Made by a program: the position numbers and the translations under genes
Shown here: positions 1 to 9,368 of the stretch, one piece after another
Position numbering within the stretch: the first letter of the stretch is position 1
Layout: each line of letters starts with the position of its first letter
Assembly (NCBI RefSeq): GCF_016406325.1
Contig: NZ_CP066370.1
Location: 1,736,001 to 1,800,000, forward strand
DNA length: 64,000 bases
Reading direction: 5' to 3'
From: Shewanella putrefaciens
Lineage (GTDB): Bacteria; Pseudomonadota; Gammaproteobacteria; Enterobacterales; Shewanellaceae
Notes under the pieces: model-generated
Seen by the model: only the letters and a program-made list of their open reading frames with translations
Told to the model about the DNA's origin: nothing
Database searches by the model: none

Positions 1-603
1 GTGGGCTGTGGAGATAACTTAGGTTGTTTAAGTGGTGAGCATGTAGTACTTGAGCCTTTGTCCTTGTCCCATGTGGCGGCATTGAGTTTGGCTGTAGCGG
101 ATGGAGAACTGTGGCGTTTGTGGTATACCAACGTACCAGAACCGAGCGAAATGAAAGCCTATGTTACACAAGCTATTGAGGATGCGCAGCGGGGTGAGAG
201 TTTTCCTTTTGCTGTTCGCGATAGGGTATCAGGTGAGATTGTGGGTTGTACGCGAATTTGCCACTGGGAGAGTGAACATCGTCACCTTGAAATTGGGTAC
301 ACTTGGTATGCAAAACGAGCTCAACGTACAGGCATTAATACTGAATCCAAACTGCTGCTGTTAACCTTTGCTTTTGAGTCCTTAGATGCCATCGCAGTTG
401 AATTTCGTACGCACTGGCATAATCAGGCATCACGCCAAGCTATTGCTAGGCTAGGAGCCAAACAAGATGGAGTCCTGCGCAATAATAGAATTCTTAAGGA
501 TGGCACTATTCGCGATACTGTTGTTTATTCGATTATTGATACTGAATGGCCAACGGTTAAATCTGGCCTGCAATTTCGATTGAAACAGAAACCTATAATC
601 TGA
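1..603 (+). CDS. GNAT family N-acetyltransferase (RimJ/RimL-like), possibly 5'-truncated by the window
   Basis: The 200-residue protein follows the RimJ/RimL layout: an N-terminal strand with VVLEPLSLSHVAAL, a middle strand with IVGCTRICHWESEHRHLEIGY, and a C-terminal block NQASRQAIARLGAKQDGVLR. This last block matches the N-x-x-S-x-x-x-x-x-x-x-G signature of acetyl-CoA-dependent N-acetyltransferases. Such enzymes acetylate protein N-termini or small amines; the substrate here cannot be told. The reading frame is open to base 1, where a GTG codon sits, so the true start may lie upstream. A second GNAT gene follows 32 bases downstream, and the two may be cotranscribed. Confidence 0.8.
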   Translation: MGCGDNLGCLSGEHVVLEPLSLSHVAALSLAVADGELWRLWYTNVPEPSEMKAYVTQAIEDAQRGESFPFAVRDRVSGEIVGCTRICHWESEHRHLEIGYTWYAKRAQRTGINTESKLLLLTFAFESLDAIAVEFRTHWHNQASRQAIARLGAKQDGVLRNNRILKDGTIRDTVVYSIIDTEWPTVKSGLQFRLKQKPII

Positions 604-635
604 TCGTTTATATAAAGCAAAGTTAGGAAATATAA

Positions 636-1100
636 ATGGCGAGCATTATTACTCAAGCAGATGTGACTGATAGCCATGACGTTGCCGTGTTATTTAATGA
701 GTATCGGCAGTTCTATGGATGTGATGATAACTTTGTGGCAGCACAGCAGTTTATCCATGCGCGATTATTCGAACGCTCGTCCGTGGTGTTTATTGCGCGG
801 GATCACCAAGGTTTGGGCCTTGGCTTTGTGCAGCTATATCCTTGCTTTTCATCGCTGCGATTAGCCCCGATTTTAATCTTGAATGATGTTTTTGTGACTC
901 AACATGCTCGTTGTGTCGGCATTGGTCGGGCTTTAGTCCAGCGTGCAGCCCGTTACGCAAAGGAGCAAAATATCAGTTATTTGATCTTAGAGACTCAAAG
1001 GGATAATCGCCGTGCTCAAGGCTTGTATGAGGCATTAGGTTTTGTTCGAAACCAAGATTTTTTTACCTACGAGCTTGAGATTCATTCTGGGCTTAGGTAG
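636..1100 (+). CDS. GNAT family N-acetyltransferase
   Basis: The 154-residue protein has the standard GNAT core. ILNDVFVTQHARCVGIGRALVQ holds the acetyl-CoA pyrophosphate loop (R/Q-x-x-G-x-G/A, here R-x-x-GIGRAL), and YLILETQRDNRRAQGLYEALGF is the C-terminal motif with the conserved Tyr and N-x-x-A-x-x-LYE block. Substrate is unknown. It lies just downstream of another GNAT gene on the same strand with a short gap, but the two share little sequence, so this is not a recent duplication. An AGGA-like ribosome-binding site (TTAGGAAATATAA) precedes the ATG. Confidence 0.85.
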   Translation: MASIITQADVTDSHDVAVLFNEYRQFYGCDDNFVAAQQFIHARLFERSSVVFIARDHQGLGLGFVQLYPCFSSLRLAPILILNDVFVTQHARCVGIGRALVQRAARYAKEQNISYLILETQRDNRRAQGLYEALGFVRNQDFFTYELEIHSGLR

Positions 1101-1137
1101 GTTTATTCGTTATTGCTAATAAAAAGGGAATACAACC

Positions 1138-1533
1138 ATGTTAAAAGCGTTAGTCATAGGTGGCTTAGCCTTAAGTGCGAGCTCTGCGGTATTGGCAGGT
1201 GAAGCAGAGAAGGCTTTTAGTAATGAGGTCATCGAATGTGCCGCTTATTATCAGATAAGTTCAGAAGCGATAGCGGCAATGAATGCTCCGCAAATGCAGG
1301 CCGTGGGTGAGAGGTTAAAGAACTCGAAAGTTGAAGCAGAGGATCTTGCCAAGCAATATCGCCCAGAAGCGGAAGTGATCCAAGCTATTGCCGATGCCAA
1401 AGCGCGCCAAATTCAAAGTCTTGGAGGGTCAAGTAACTTAGGTGCTTTGATGGGCAAATATAAAGATGGATGCCAAACCATACTGGCTGAGCCACAAAAA
1501 CGGTTAGATTATTGGATTATGGCAACGATGTAG
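1138..1533 (+). CDS. Small exported protein of unknown function
   Basis: The family is not recognised. The first 20 residues (MLKALVIGGLALSASSAVLA, then GEAEKAF) form a clear signal peptide with an A-x-A-type cleavage site, so the mature product should be about 111 residues and periplasmic. The mature part is rich in Ala, Glu and Lys, predicted helical, and carries two cysteines (IECAAYY and KDGCQTIL) that could form a disulfide. A run of AAAAAGGGA-like sequence upstream of the ATG provides the ribosome-binding site. A strong hairpin terminator follows directly, so the gene probably ends its transcript. Confidence 0.7.
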   Translation: MLKALVIGGLALSASSAVLAGEAEKAFSNEVIECAAYYQISSEAIAAMNAPQMQAVGERLKNSKVEAEDLAKQYRPEAEVIQAIADAKARQIQSLGGSSNLGALMGKYKDGCQTILAEPQKRLDYWIMATM

Positions 1534-1552
1534 TGTCGCCGTTAACCTATAA

Positions 1553-1588
1553 ATATCAAAAAGGAGCCAAATGGCTCCTTTTTGATAT
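1553..1588. terminator. Perfect 16-bp-stem hairpin, likely bidirectional terminator
   Basis: Bases 1553-1568 and 1573-1588 are exact reverse complements around an AAAT loop, with an A-run on the left arm and a T-run on the right. This is a rho-independent terminator for the exported-protein gene, and its symmetry could serve the opposite strand too. Confidence 0.85.
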
Positions 1589-1692
1589 TTAACTGGCTAG
1601 CACAGTTAATTTTTTTTGGGGTGAAACGGAGTTATGCTTTAGGCGGTCTTAGTTTGCAGCTTACAATCTTTTTGAATTAACTGAGAATAGTG

Positions 1693-2088
1693 ATGATGTT
1701 AATACTCTTGGCTGCAATGGTGTTGAGTACAGGACTTTGCATATACCACTTAAATCAAGGAAAGCGAGTGTTATTAGCACCGCTGTTCATTGCCAATGTG
1801 AGTGAGCAGACAAAGCGAATGTTGCTAGGGGTATTTTATTTTCAAACAATTTTTTTCTTGATATCAACAGCGACTTTTCTTGTTTGTGCCGTTGCACTCA
1901 TCCCCCAGATGTATGCTTTTAGCTTATTGTTATTTATTGGACTTAACTACAGTATTTTTGCAATTTGGCAGCTTTATATAGCAAGCTTAAGTCCACCCAA
2001 CAGTGGACTTATGTTGAGTCTCCAAGCACTGGTGTTTCTACTCATTGGTGTTTTGTCTATGTTGGAGCCCTTAATGGCAATGATGTGA
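1693..2088 (+). CDS. Small integral membrane protein of unknown function
   Basis: The family is not recognised. The protein of about 131 residues is strongly hydrophobic, with about four membrane segments: MLILLAAMVLSTGLCIYHL, a segment starting near FYFQTIFFLISTATFLVCAV, FSLLLFIGLNYSIFAIWQLY, and SLQALVFLLIGVLSMLEPL. Three potential starts lie together (GTG 1690, ATG 1693, ATG 1696). It lies alone between a terminator and a convergent gene, with only 12 bases separating the two stop codons. It is probably an inner-membrane protein. Confidence 0.6.
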   Translation: MMLILLAAMVLSTGLCIYHLNQGKRVLLAPLFIANVSEQTKRMLLGVFYFQTIFFLISTATFLVCAVALIPQMYAFSLLLFIGLNYSIFAIWQLYIASLSPPNSGLMLSLQALVFLLIGVLSMLEPLMAMM

Positions 2089-2100
2089 TAGGGAAGCACA

Positions 2101-2907
2101 TTAATCTGACGTGGTGAGTGTGATGTTATAATTTTGTGCTAATTCTGCCAACTTACCGTTATCAGTCAGTAATTGTAACCAATGGGATAGCTTTGTCGCT
2201 TCGAGTACTGAGTTCGGCTTCAATAGAATGTTATGGGTATAGTGTTGATCCCATTTCTCAGATATGAGTAATAGTGGTTGTTCTTGGGGATTGAGCTTGA
2301 GATAGTGATTGAGGTAAGAATAAGTTACAGGTGCAACATCAGCGCGTTTGCGTAAAATACTCTCGATCGAAGCTTTATTATTGTTTACGTATATAATATT
2401 GAACTGTTTTTCAAGGTGCTCAGGATTTGTTTCTAATTGTGCGAAGCGATAGTGGTAGCCTTTAACTAAGGCGATCGATTTATTGGTCAGAGTACTAAAA
2501 AACAACTGATTTCTCGCTTTACTCTTTAGGGCAATAAAAGCTTCACCATCGGTGATGTGTAAAGGAATAAATTGGGTCTCGATTTGTTGCCAACCCCAAT
2601 TAGGGTTCTCAAACATCATCATATCGAATCGTCCTACTGAATAGGCTTTATATCTATGCTCTATGCTGGTAGAGACAAATTCAAATCTAACATCCTGTTG
2701 TACTTGATTGAGCGCATTAATAATATCGAGGGTTAGGCCAGTATAGCGCCCATCCTGTTGAAGATTAACATAAGGGGCAAATTGATACCCTCCTACGCGT
2801 ATTTGGGGGATGGGATCGACTTGCTGCCCTTGGGCAAATACCATAGAGCTTAAACTGGTAAAGAGGATGAAGCATAAAAGTGGGTAGCTACTGCCTTGTA
2901 AGTGCAT
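2101..2907 (-). CDS. Periplasmic substrate-binding protein (bacterial SBP family 3)
   Basis: This 268-residue protein has an N-terminal signal peptide (about residues 1-25, ending SSMVFA). The SBP_bac_3 fold then begins at IRVGGYQFAPYVNLQQDGRYTG, followed by LTLDIINALNQ, the strand-helix core VRFEFVSTS, and the second-lobe start KSIALVKGYHYRF. It likely binds an amino acid or similar small solute, or acts as a sensor. No ABC permease or ATPase lies nearby, so it is an orphan binding protein. It is convergent with the preceding membrane-protein gene and divergent from the DUF2157 module, with about 136 bases between. Confidence 0.7.
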   Translation of the reverse strand: MHLQGSSYPLLCFILFTSLSSMVFAQGQQVDPIPQIRVGGYQFAPYVNLQQDGRYTGLTLDIINALNQVQQDVRFEFVSTSIEHRYKAYSVGRFDMMMFENPNWGWQQIETQFIPLHITDGEAFIALKSKARNQLFFSTLTNKSIALVKGYHYRFAQLETNPEHLEKQFNIIYVNNNKASIESILRKRADVAPVTYSYLNHYLKLNPQEQPLLLISEKWDQHYTHNILLKPNSVLEATKLSHWLQLLTDNGKLAELAQNYNITLTTSD

Positions 2908-3043
2908 AGGTTCTCCTGTTATTCACCACGGCCTTAGCTTACCTGTGGTTGTTACAAGTTAATACAATTAATTGCTGCACTTACGTATTGTTAATGCGTA
3001 TTTTTGTGCTGCTAAGTTTTATGATGATTAGGGAGATCTCACG

Positions 3044-4135
3044 TTGAGTAATTTATCATCTCAGGTATGTGAGTGGCTTGAACAGGGATATATCACTAAA
3101 GAGCAGGCAAATCGCCTATATTGCGCTCTTTCGCCGCGACCAAGTGCAGCGAGCTGGAGAACCCTCTTCAGCACAATACTATTATGGTTGGGGACGTTTA
3201 GTTTTGTCAGCGGAGTGATATTTTTCTTTGCCTATAATTGGCAATCCCTTGGCCGTTTTGCAAAATTTGCCCTAATAGAAGTGGCAATATTGCTGACCAT
3301 TTCCCTGTTTGTTTGGTTATATTATCGTGCCGCTTGTCGAGTATCAGCTGCTTATCCATATAAGTCTTCCCTCTTGGGGGTAACAACTGCCAATGCCATG
3401 CTGTTCGGAGCCAGTATTTTAGTGGGAGGACTATTAGCACTCGTTGGACAAACCTATCAAACAGGCGCCGATCCTTGGCAATTATTCGCCTTGTGGGCAA
3501 TTGTTATTTTACCTTTTGCTTGGGTCGCAAGATTTGATGCTTTATGGTTATTGATCGCCGGGTTATTGAATCTTAGTTTAGGGTTGTTTTTTGATACTTT
3601 TTCCCATTTTTGGGGAGACTTTTGGGATGAGCAAGCATTGCTATTCACCTTTGTCATCTTCAATTTAGTTATCTATTACACCTTTGTTTTTTTAGACCGA
3701 AAAGCGACAGGAAGCTGGCATGCTCCCCTTGTAGAGTATGCCTGTTCGATGTTTGCTATGGGATGTTTTACTTGGTTAATCACTTGGCTGATTTTTGATG
3801 ATGTGAGTGAACATCATGGCTTTTACACTGGGGTTATGTGCGGCTATTTTGCCCATCTTGTTATTGGTTTCTTTATTTTTCGCTATCGATTACCACGCAT
3901 ATATCCTTTAGCTTTAGGTGGTTTTAGTCTGATTGCCGTGGTCGGTGCATTATGGGTAAAACTAATGTTTGAGGATAATGACCCCATAGGTGGATTTTTG
4001 TTTATTGGGCTTTATATCATTTTGGCCAGTACTGGTTTAAGCCTATGGTTGAGAAAACTAAACCGACTTTTTAATGCACAACCAGCCCAGTTACTAAACC
4101 AAGCCATTATGGGAGAAGCCCATGGACAAAAATAA
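3044..4135 (+). CDS. DUF2157 domain membrane protein
   Basis: This 363-residue protein starts with a cytoplasmic helical segment (VCEWLEQGYITKEQANRLY) typical of DUF2157. About ten hydrophobic segments follow, including SFVSGVIFFFAYNWQSLGRF, where the F-x-A-x-N-W motif is characteristic of the family. Function is unknown. The start is TTG, preceded by AGGGAG (3031-3036). Its last 14 bases overlap the next gene, so translation is probably coupled. It is the first gene of a three-gene module with DUF4401 and GDYXXLXY proteins. Confidence 0.8.
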   Translation: MSNLSSQVCEWLEQGYITKEQANRLYCALSPRPSAASWRTLFSTILLWLGTFSFVSGVIFFFAYNWQSLGRFAKFALIEVAILLTISLFVWLYYRAACRVSAAYPYKSSLLGVTTANAMLFGASILVGGLLALVGQTYQTGADPWQLFALWAIVILPFAWVARFDALWLLIAGLLNLSLGLFFDTFSHFWGDFWDEQALLFTFVIFNLVIYYTFVFLDRKATGSWHAPLVEYACSMFAMGCFTWLITWLIFDDVSEHHGFYTGVMCGYFAHLVIGFFIFRYRLPRIYPLALGGFSLIAVVGALWVKLMFEDNDPIGGFLFIGLYIILASTGLSLWLRKLNRLFNAQPAQLLNQAIMGEAHGQK

Positions 4136-5285
4136 GGGCTTAGTGGAAGAATCAGTGGCAACTACACCATTGGATAAGTGTGTTGTACCAAGTGATATGC
4201 CATGTGAGTCACCTTTGGCAACATTGTGGCAAGCCTTGTATGCAGAGGGGCACGTCGGCTCGCCTCAAATGCCTGAAAGCCACGATATGCCATGGTATAT
4301 TGCCGCGATGCAAGCCTTTGCAGCTTGGATTGCAGCATGGTTTTTATTGGGGTTTATGGCATCGCTTTTGGATGCGATTTTTGAACGAGTCGATGGATAT
4401 TTTGCCTTATTTATTGGGTTAATCTATTTGGGTATTGGCGTTGGTTTATATTTTTTACCACGAAAACAAACTTTTATTCATCAATTTGCCTTTGCTGCGA
4501 GCTTGAGCGGGATCTTGGGTATTGCTTGGGGATTATTCGATTTACTTGGCGATGACTTTAGCTTTGCTTGGTATAGCAGCATGGCAATTATTCTTCTGTG
4601 TCTATGGGGATTGATTACCCATGGGTTAGCTCAGTTTGTGTTTGCTTTTTGCTTAAGTTGGTGTGTTGTTGGCATTATGGCTAAATTACATCTACTTAAC
4701 TTGAGTCAGAGTATTTTTGCCTTACTTATCAGTTTAGTTGTTTTAAATATCCATCAATTAGGTCGGCACTATCGGCGAGCACGTATGCTCTTATACGGTT
4801 TTGCGTTTACTCTTCTGAATATTCAATTAATTCATGCGTTTAGTATGGATAATATGTTTGAAGCCTTGTTTACTCCTTGGCTGCAAATGCCGTGGCTTTC
4901 TTTGACACATGTGCTGATTATTTTTTCTATTTGCAGTTTTTTATTGATATCTATTTTTCGTGAACGTCAACAATCACTCGTTTCGCTTAGCGCATTTGCA
5001 TGTGTTATCGGGTTAGTTTTCGTCAGTGGCCTGTCGTTGCCAATGCAGGGTGTATCCACGGCTATTCTGCTAATGTTACTCGGTCACTATGCTAATGAAT
5101 TTTGGCTTAAATGGATGGGTATTGCATCGGCAGTATTATTTGTGGGTGGCTATTACTATTCCTTGGAAACGACGTTAATGCTTAAGTCTTGGTATTTGAT
5201 GGGATTAGGTTTATTGCTACTGGTAACAAAGTTAGTGATGTGGCGGCTATTTCCTGCAAATGTGCATGCTAAGGAGACTATGTGA
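4122..5285 (+). CDS. DUF4401 domain membrane protein
   Basis: This 387-residue protein has a polar N-terminus of about 60 residues followed by about ten membrane segments, beginning at MQAFAAWIAAWFLLGFMASL. The order and neighbours fit DUF4401, which travels with DUF2157 and GDYXXLXY proteins. Function is unknown. The ATG lies inside the end of the DUF2157 gene, and its TGA stop overlaps the next start (ATGTGATG), so all three are likely translated from one mRNA. Confidence 0.75.
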   Translation: MDKNKGLVEESVATTPLDKCVVPSDMPCESPLATLWQALYAEGHVGSPQMPESHDMPWYIAAMQAFAAWIAAWFLLGFMASLLDAIFERVDGYFALFIGLIYLGIGVGLYFLPRKQTFIHQFAFAASLSGILGIAWGLFDLLGDDFSFAWYSSMAIILLCLWGLITHGLAQFVFAFCLSWCVVGIMAKLHLLNLSQSIFALLISLVVLNIHQLGRHYRRARMLLYGFAFTLLNIQLIHAFSMDNMFEALFTPWLQMPWLSLTHVLIIFSICSFLLISIFRERQQSLVSLSAFACVIGLVFVSGLSLPMQGVSTAILLMLLGHYANEFWLKWMGIASAVLFVGGYYYSLETTLMLKSWYLMGLGLLLLVTKLVMWRLFPANVHAKETM

Positions 5286-5800
5286 TGGGAAATGTGATGG
5301 GAAAACTGTCGGCTTCACATAAATGGGCGCTGGGCATCGTACTTTTCACGACAATGGTAATTCTTGCTGGTGTAAATTGGCGCATTTTCAAGTTTGAACA
5401 GATCCTTAATCACGGACAAGTGGTGCGTTTTGCATTAGCGCCGGTCGATCCGCGTTCATTAATGCAGGGGGATTATATGGCGCTTGAATATGCCATCGCG
5501 CGTGATGTGCGTAGTGCTTTGGCACCGCAACAAACCCAAGGACAGTTACTATTGGCATTAGATGAGCAAAAGGTTGCGCGGTTTGTGGATTTTTATACTG
5601 ATCAAGCATTAGGCAAAGATCAGCTTAGGGTGCAATTTCGTGTCCGTGGGAATCAAATTAAGCTCGCATCGAACAGCTTTTTCTTTGAAGAAGGCCAAGC
5701 CGATCATTTTAGTGCAGCTAAATACGGTGAGTTTAGGGTGAACTTGCAGGGTGAGTTACTGCTGGTTGGTTTGCTCGATGAGAAGTTGCAGCCCTTATAG
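5285..5800 (+). CDS. GDYXXLXY-motif membrane-anchored protein
   Basis: One N-terminal membrane anchor (WALGIVLFTTMVILAGVNW) is followed by an extracytoplasmic domain carrying the family motif GDYMALEYAI, which matches GDYxxLxY. The domain continues with paired beta-strand stretches such as QLRVQFRVRGNQIKLASNSF. Function is unknown, but the family is consistently the last member of the DUF2157/DUF4401 set, which suggests one complex. The ATG at 5285 overlaps the preceding TGA by one base; GTG 5282 and ATG 5297 are alternatives. No obvious T-tailed hairpin follows. Confidence 0.82.
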   Translation: MGNVMGKLSASHKWALGIVLFTTMVILAGVNWRIFKFEQILNHGQVVRFALAPVDPRSLMQGDYMALEYAIARDVRSALAPQQTQGQLLLALDEQKVARFVDFYTDQALGKDQLRVQFRVRGNQIKLASNSFFFEEGQADHFSAAKYGEFRVNLQGELLLVGLLDEKLQPL

Positions 5801-6093
5801 CCCAGTATCAGGATGATCATCATCCATTTGTTTTGCTTTATTATCTTTGTTTATCTTTGGCCGTACTGTGTATCGGGCGGCCTGTATTCCCCGTACTGCT
5901 TTCTTCCTAGCCCAGAACACTAAATCGTATGAGTTATATCCATCTTAAGTTGCAACTTTTATGCAGCTAATTTGTAACATTGCTCGCCTATAGTATCGTC
6001 AGTTTGTGAAGTACTGCGTCTGGAAGTATTTAAGCGCATCAATTAAATCGTCATTCAATAGCCAATACTAAAACGATACATTTAGGGGTTTCA

Positions 6094-8928
6094 ATGTTTA
6101 ACACGAAAACTTTGCTGGCGTTAGCCATCAGCAGCGTCTGTGGGCTTGCCCATGGCGCGGATAATTTAATCATTTCTGAATACGTCGAAGGCAGTGGCAA
6201 CAATAAAGCCATCGAACTGTATAACCCAACTACAGACGTTATTGATTTAAGCCAATACCAATTGCGTTTCTATTTCAATGGCAGCACCAATGTCGGTACG
6301 ACTATTGCGCTCACTGGCTCATTAGCAGCGGGAGCGACTTATGTGGTTGCCGATAACGACGCCTCGGCTGATATTCTTGCGGTGACAAATCAACAGAGTA
6401 CAGCAAGTTTTTTTAATGGTGATGATGCCATTGTTCTGACATATCAAAATCAAGTGATTGATAGCTTAGGTCAAGTGGGCGTTGATCCGGGAGCTGAGTG
6501 GGGCAGTGGTTTGCTTTCCACCCAAGACAATACCCTGCGTCGTAATCCTAATTTATTGATTGCAGATACCATTATTGATGATGAGGTGAACTTTAGTACT
6601 TGGCTGGGCTTTGCTAAGGATGATATCTCGGATCTTGGTAAATTCAGCGCAGGCACGCCAACAGATCCAGTCGACCCTCCACCAAGTTCTTTAGTGTGCG
6701 GTGAAGATGCCACGGCGATTCATACGCTTCAAGGCGCTGGAGCTGCAAGCCCGCTTAATGGCCAAACCTTAGTGGTTGAGGCGGTTGTTGTCAGTAATCA
6801 AGAAGCCGGTCTTAAAGGCATTTTCATGCAAATGGCTGATCATGAAGTCGATAATGACCCACTGACCTCGGAAGGTGTGTTTGTGTATACGGGGAATGCA
6901 CCAACCGCGTATGTGGCGGGCGATCGTATTCGTTTAAAAGCAAAAGTCACCGAATATCAAGGTTTAACGGAATTAACGACCGTCTCTGAGCACAAGTTAT
7001 GTGCCACAGGTCAAGCACTACCAACTGCTGCGGTAGTGACTTTACCCGTTAACAGCAGTGATGATTTCGAACCTTTTGAGGGGATGCGTGTTCGTTTTAG
7101 CCAAGATTTAGTGGTGAACGAAGTCTATAACCTCGGTCGTTATGGTGAAATTTCATTAGGTAGCCAGCGTCACTTTATTGGTACGCAGGTCGCTGCACCG
7201 GGCGCAGATGCGCTGGCGGTGAGCGCAGCCAACCAACGGGACAGTATTTTATTGGATGATGGTTTAACGGTGCAGAATCCCGATCCTGTGCAATTCCCCG
7301 CCCCTGGGCTTAGCGCATCAAACACAGTGCGTGTGGGCGATAGCGTCACATCGCTCACAGGTGTGATGCACTATGGCTTTAATTTGTATCGCATTATGCC
7401 AATGGAAACGGTGAACTTTGTGGCGGAAAATCCACGCCCTGTTGCGCCCACATTGGTTGATGGCGGCAATTTAAAAGTCGCTAGTTTTAACGTGCTTAAC
7501 TACTTCAATGGCGACGGCCAAGGCGCTGGTTTCCCAACCGCGCGTGGTGCCAATACCTTAAGCGAGTTTGAGCGGCAAAAGGCCAAGATTGTCAGTGCCA
7601 TGATGGGCATTAGTGCCGATGTATTCGGCTTGATGGAAATCGAAAACGATGGCTTTGGCGCTAATTCAGCTATTGCTGATTTAGTCGCAGGTTTAAATGT
7701 CGCTGTGGGCGAAACGCGTTATGCGTATATCGCGCCAACAGGCATAAATGCAATTGGCACCGATGCCATCACTGTCGGCTTGATTTATCGTCGTGATAAA
7801 GTCACACCGAAGGGTGCTGCGCGCATTCTATCCAGTGCCAATTCGCCATTAGATGATAATCAACAACCCCTGTTTAACGATACCAGAAACCGTCCAATGT
7901 TGACGCAAGCCTTTAACGTGAATGGCAGTGAAGAGGGGATGGTTGTCGCGGTGAATCACCTTAAATCTAAGGGCAGTGAGTGTGCGGGCGATCCTGATCT
8001 TAACGACGGTCAAGGCAACTGTAATAGCACTCGTACCCGTGCGGCGACTGCTGTTGGTCAATGGTTAGGCGAGCAATATCCAGAGCAAGGCGTGCTGCTG
8101 ATTGGTGATTTGAACGCCTATGCGAAGGAAGATCCATTAACAGCCTTGGCTAATGCGGGCTTTAGTGAACTGTTTGCTGAGCTTAGAAAACCCAATCCAT
8201 ACACTTATGTGTTCTCAGCCGAATCGGGTCAGTTAGATCATGCTTTAGCAAACGCCAAGTTACTGGATAAAGTGGTGGATGTAACACAGTGGCATATTAA
8301 TACCGATGAGCCACGCGTATTGGATTACAACGAAGAGTTTAAGACGCCCGCTCAAATCCAAGATTTATACTCAACTGATGCTTATCGCTCATCGGATCAC
8401 GATCCTGTGGTGATTTCACTCCTGCTTGAAGCGGAAAAAGTGGCGCCAGTGGCCAGTTTCACTCAAGTGGTGAATGGTGCGACTGTGCAACTGACATCCA
8501 CTTCCAGCGACAGTGATGGACACATTGTTTCTGCTGAGTGGAACTTGGGTGATAATACTGTGGCAGTAGGGAATGTTGTCACTCACAGTTACCGCCAAAG
8601 CGGTGAGTATCAGGTCACGCTAACAGTGACGGATAATGATGGTCTCACCCATAGCATCTCCCAAAAGGTGACAGTGGTTGTTGAAAATGTGAAAAAGCCG
8701 CCAGTCGCGCAAATTCAGCGTATTAATTTATGGTTAGTCGATATGTTTATTTCGACGAGCTACGATACCGATGGTGTGATCAAACAACATAAATGGACGT
8801 TTGATAATGGCACCCGCGCTAACGGTCAAGTGGTATTGCGCCTTGCCCGTCGTGGGCAACACACAGTTGAACTGACCGTTAAAGATAACGACAAGTTAAC
8901 CGATACCACGACACTGACGTATCGTTAA
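6094..8928 (+). CDS. exeS: Extracellular endonuclease, ExeM/NucH family (ExeS-like)
   Basis: This 944-residue secreted nuclease has a signal peptide (residues 1-21, ending GLAHG/A). A lamin-tail-like domain follows (about 22-150, IISEYVEGSGNNKAIELYN), then an OB-fold-like section (about 200-440). The endonuclease/exonuclease/phosphatase domain runs from about 457 to 780, with catalytic motifs ASFNVLNYF, MEIENDGFG, NHLKSKG, GDLNAY, LDHALAN and SSDHDPV. Two PKD-like repeats follow, one around VASFTQVVNG and one around VAQIQRINLW. Family members degrade extracellular DNA. It lacks the C-terminal membrane/sorting tail of ExeM, which together with genome context points to ExeS. The 293 bases upstream hold no gene and presumably carry its promoter. 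Confidence 0.85.
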   Translation: MFNTKTLLALAISSVCGLAHGADNLIISEYVEGSGNNKAIELYNPTTDVIDLSQYQLRFYFNGSTNVGTTIALTGSLAAGATYVVADNDASADILAVTNQQSTASFFNGDDAIVLTYQNQVIDSLGQVGVDPGAEWGSGLLSTQDNTLRRNPNLLIADTIIDDEVNFSTWLGFAKDDISDLGKFSAGTPTDPVDPPPSSLVCGEDATAIHTLQGAGAASPLNGQTLVVEAVVVSNQEAGLKGIFMQMADHEVDNDPLTSEGVFVYTGNAPTAYVAGDRIRLKAKVTEYQGLTELTTVSEHKLCATGQALPTAAVVTLPVNSSDDFEPFEGMRVRFSQDLVVNEVYNLGRYGEISLGSQRHFIGTQVAAPGADALAVSAANQRDSILLDDGLTVQNPDPVQFPAPGLSASNTVRVGDSVTSLTGVMHYGFNLYRIMPMETVNFVAENPRPVAPTLVDGGNLKVASFNVLNYFNGDGQGAGFPTARGANTLSEFERQKAKIVSAMMGISADVFGLMEIENDGFGANSAIADLVAGLNVAVGETRYAYIAPTGINAIGTDAITVGLIYRRDKVTPKGAARILSSANSPLDDNQQPLFNDTRNRPMLTQAFNVNGSEEGMVVAVNHLKSKGSECAGDPDLNDGQGNCNSTRTRAATAVGQWLGEQYPEQGVLLIGDLNAYAKEDPLTALANAGFSELFAELRKPNPYTYVFSAESGQLDHALANAKLLDKVVDVTQWHINTDEPRVLDYNEEFKTPAQIQDLYSTDAYRSSDHDPVVISLLLEAEKVAPVASFTQVVNGATVQLTSTSSDSDGHIVSAEWNLGDNTVAVGNVVTHSYRQSGEYQVTLTVTDNDGLTHSISQKVTVVVENVKKPPVAQIQRINLWLVDMFISTSYDTDGVIKQHKWTFDNGTRANGQVVLRLARRGQHTVELTVKDNDKLTDTTTLTYR

Positions 8929-8962
8929 GTCAGTCCTTTTATTCCGCTGATTTTAAGTGACT

Positions 8963-8990
8963 CAAAGCCCGCCGCCGCGGGCTTTTGTTT
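8963..8990 (+). terminator. GC-rich rho-independent terminator after exeS
   Basis: An AAAGCCCG stem pairs with CGGGCTTT around a short GC-rich loop, followed by a T-rich tail. It lies 35 bases after the exeS stop. Confidence 0.85.
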
Positions 8991-9368
8991 TGGCGATAAT
9001 GTCGTATTGGAACTGAGATAGTGAGTGTTTATGGCATTAAAATTCAGTGAGTTTTGATATGTAATAAGGCGTTAATCACATATCCAGAAATCGAACCCTA
9101 AAAAGTGAAAAGCTATCAATTTATTTATTAGTATTTGTAATTTTTTGAAAATATTACCTTTTATTCTTCCCTTGATTAAAATACCGTACCAAAACATTTC
9201 TCTGTATATAAGGTCTTGCTTTTTCTGCATAAAAAATATTGAAAGCCCACTAGGATGGATGCTAAGTTGCTGGCATATTTGTATTTATTGTTCTAAGGTT
9301 AAGCCATTTACGGTTTGGGTTTTAGTTGAAGTCCGAGTAAAACACTGTTGTGCGCTTAGGAGATTCAT
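8991..9368. other. AT-rich spacer at the left edge of a cassette-like island
   Basis: No convincing gene was seen in these 378 bases. The one open frame on the plus strand (9145-9378) has no family resemblance, an odd Cys/Trp-rich composition and no good ribosome-binding site. The stretch is markedly more AT-rich than exeS. A GGCGTTAATC string near 9078 resembles an integron core site, but I found no paired arm for it. Confidence 0.5.

Noticed and set aside
9060..9090. A third attC core (GGCGTTAATC) upstream of the cassette island
   Set aside because: No paired inverse core or central stem could be found at a suitable distance, so it was left as a remark only.
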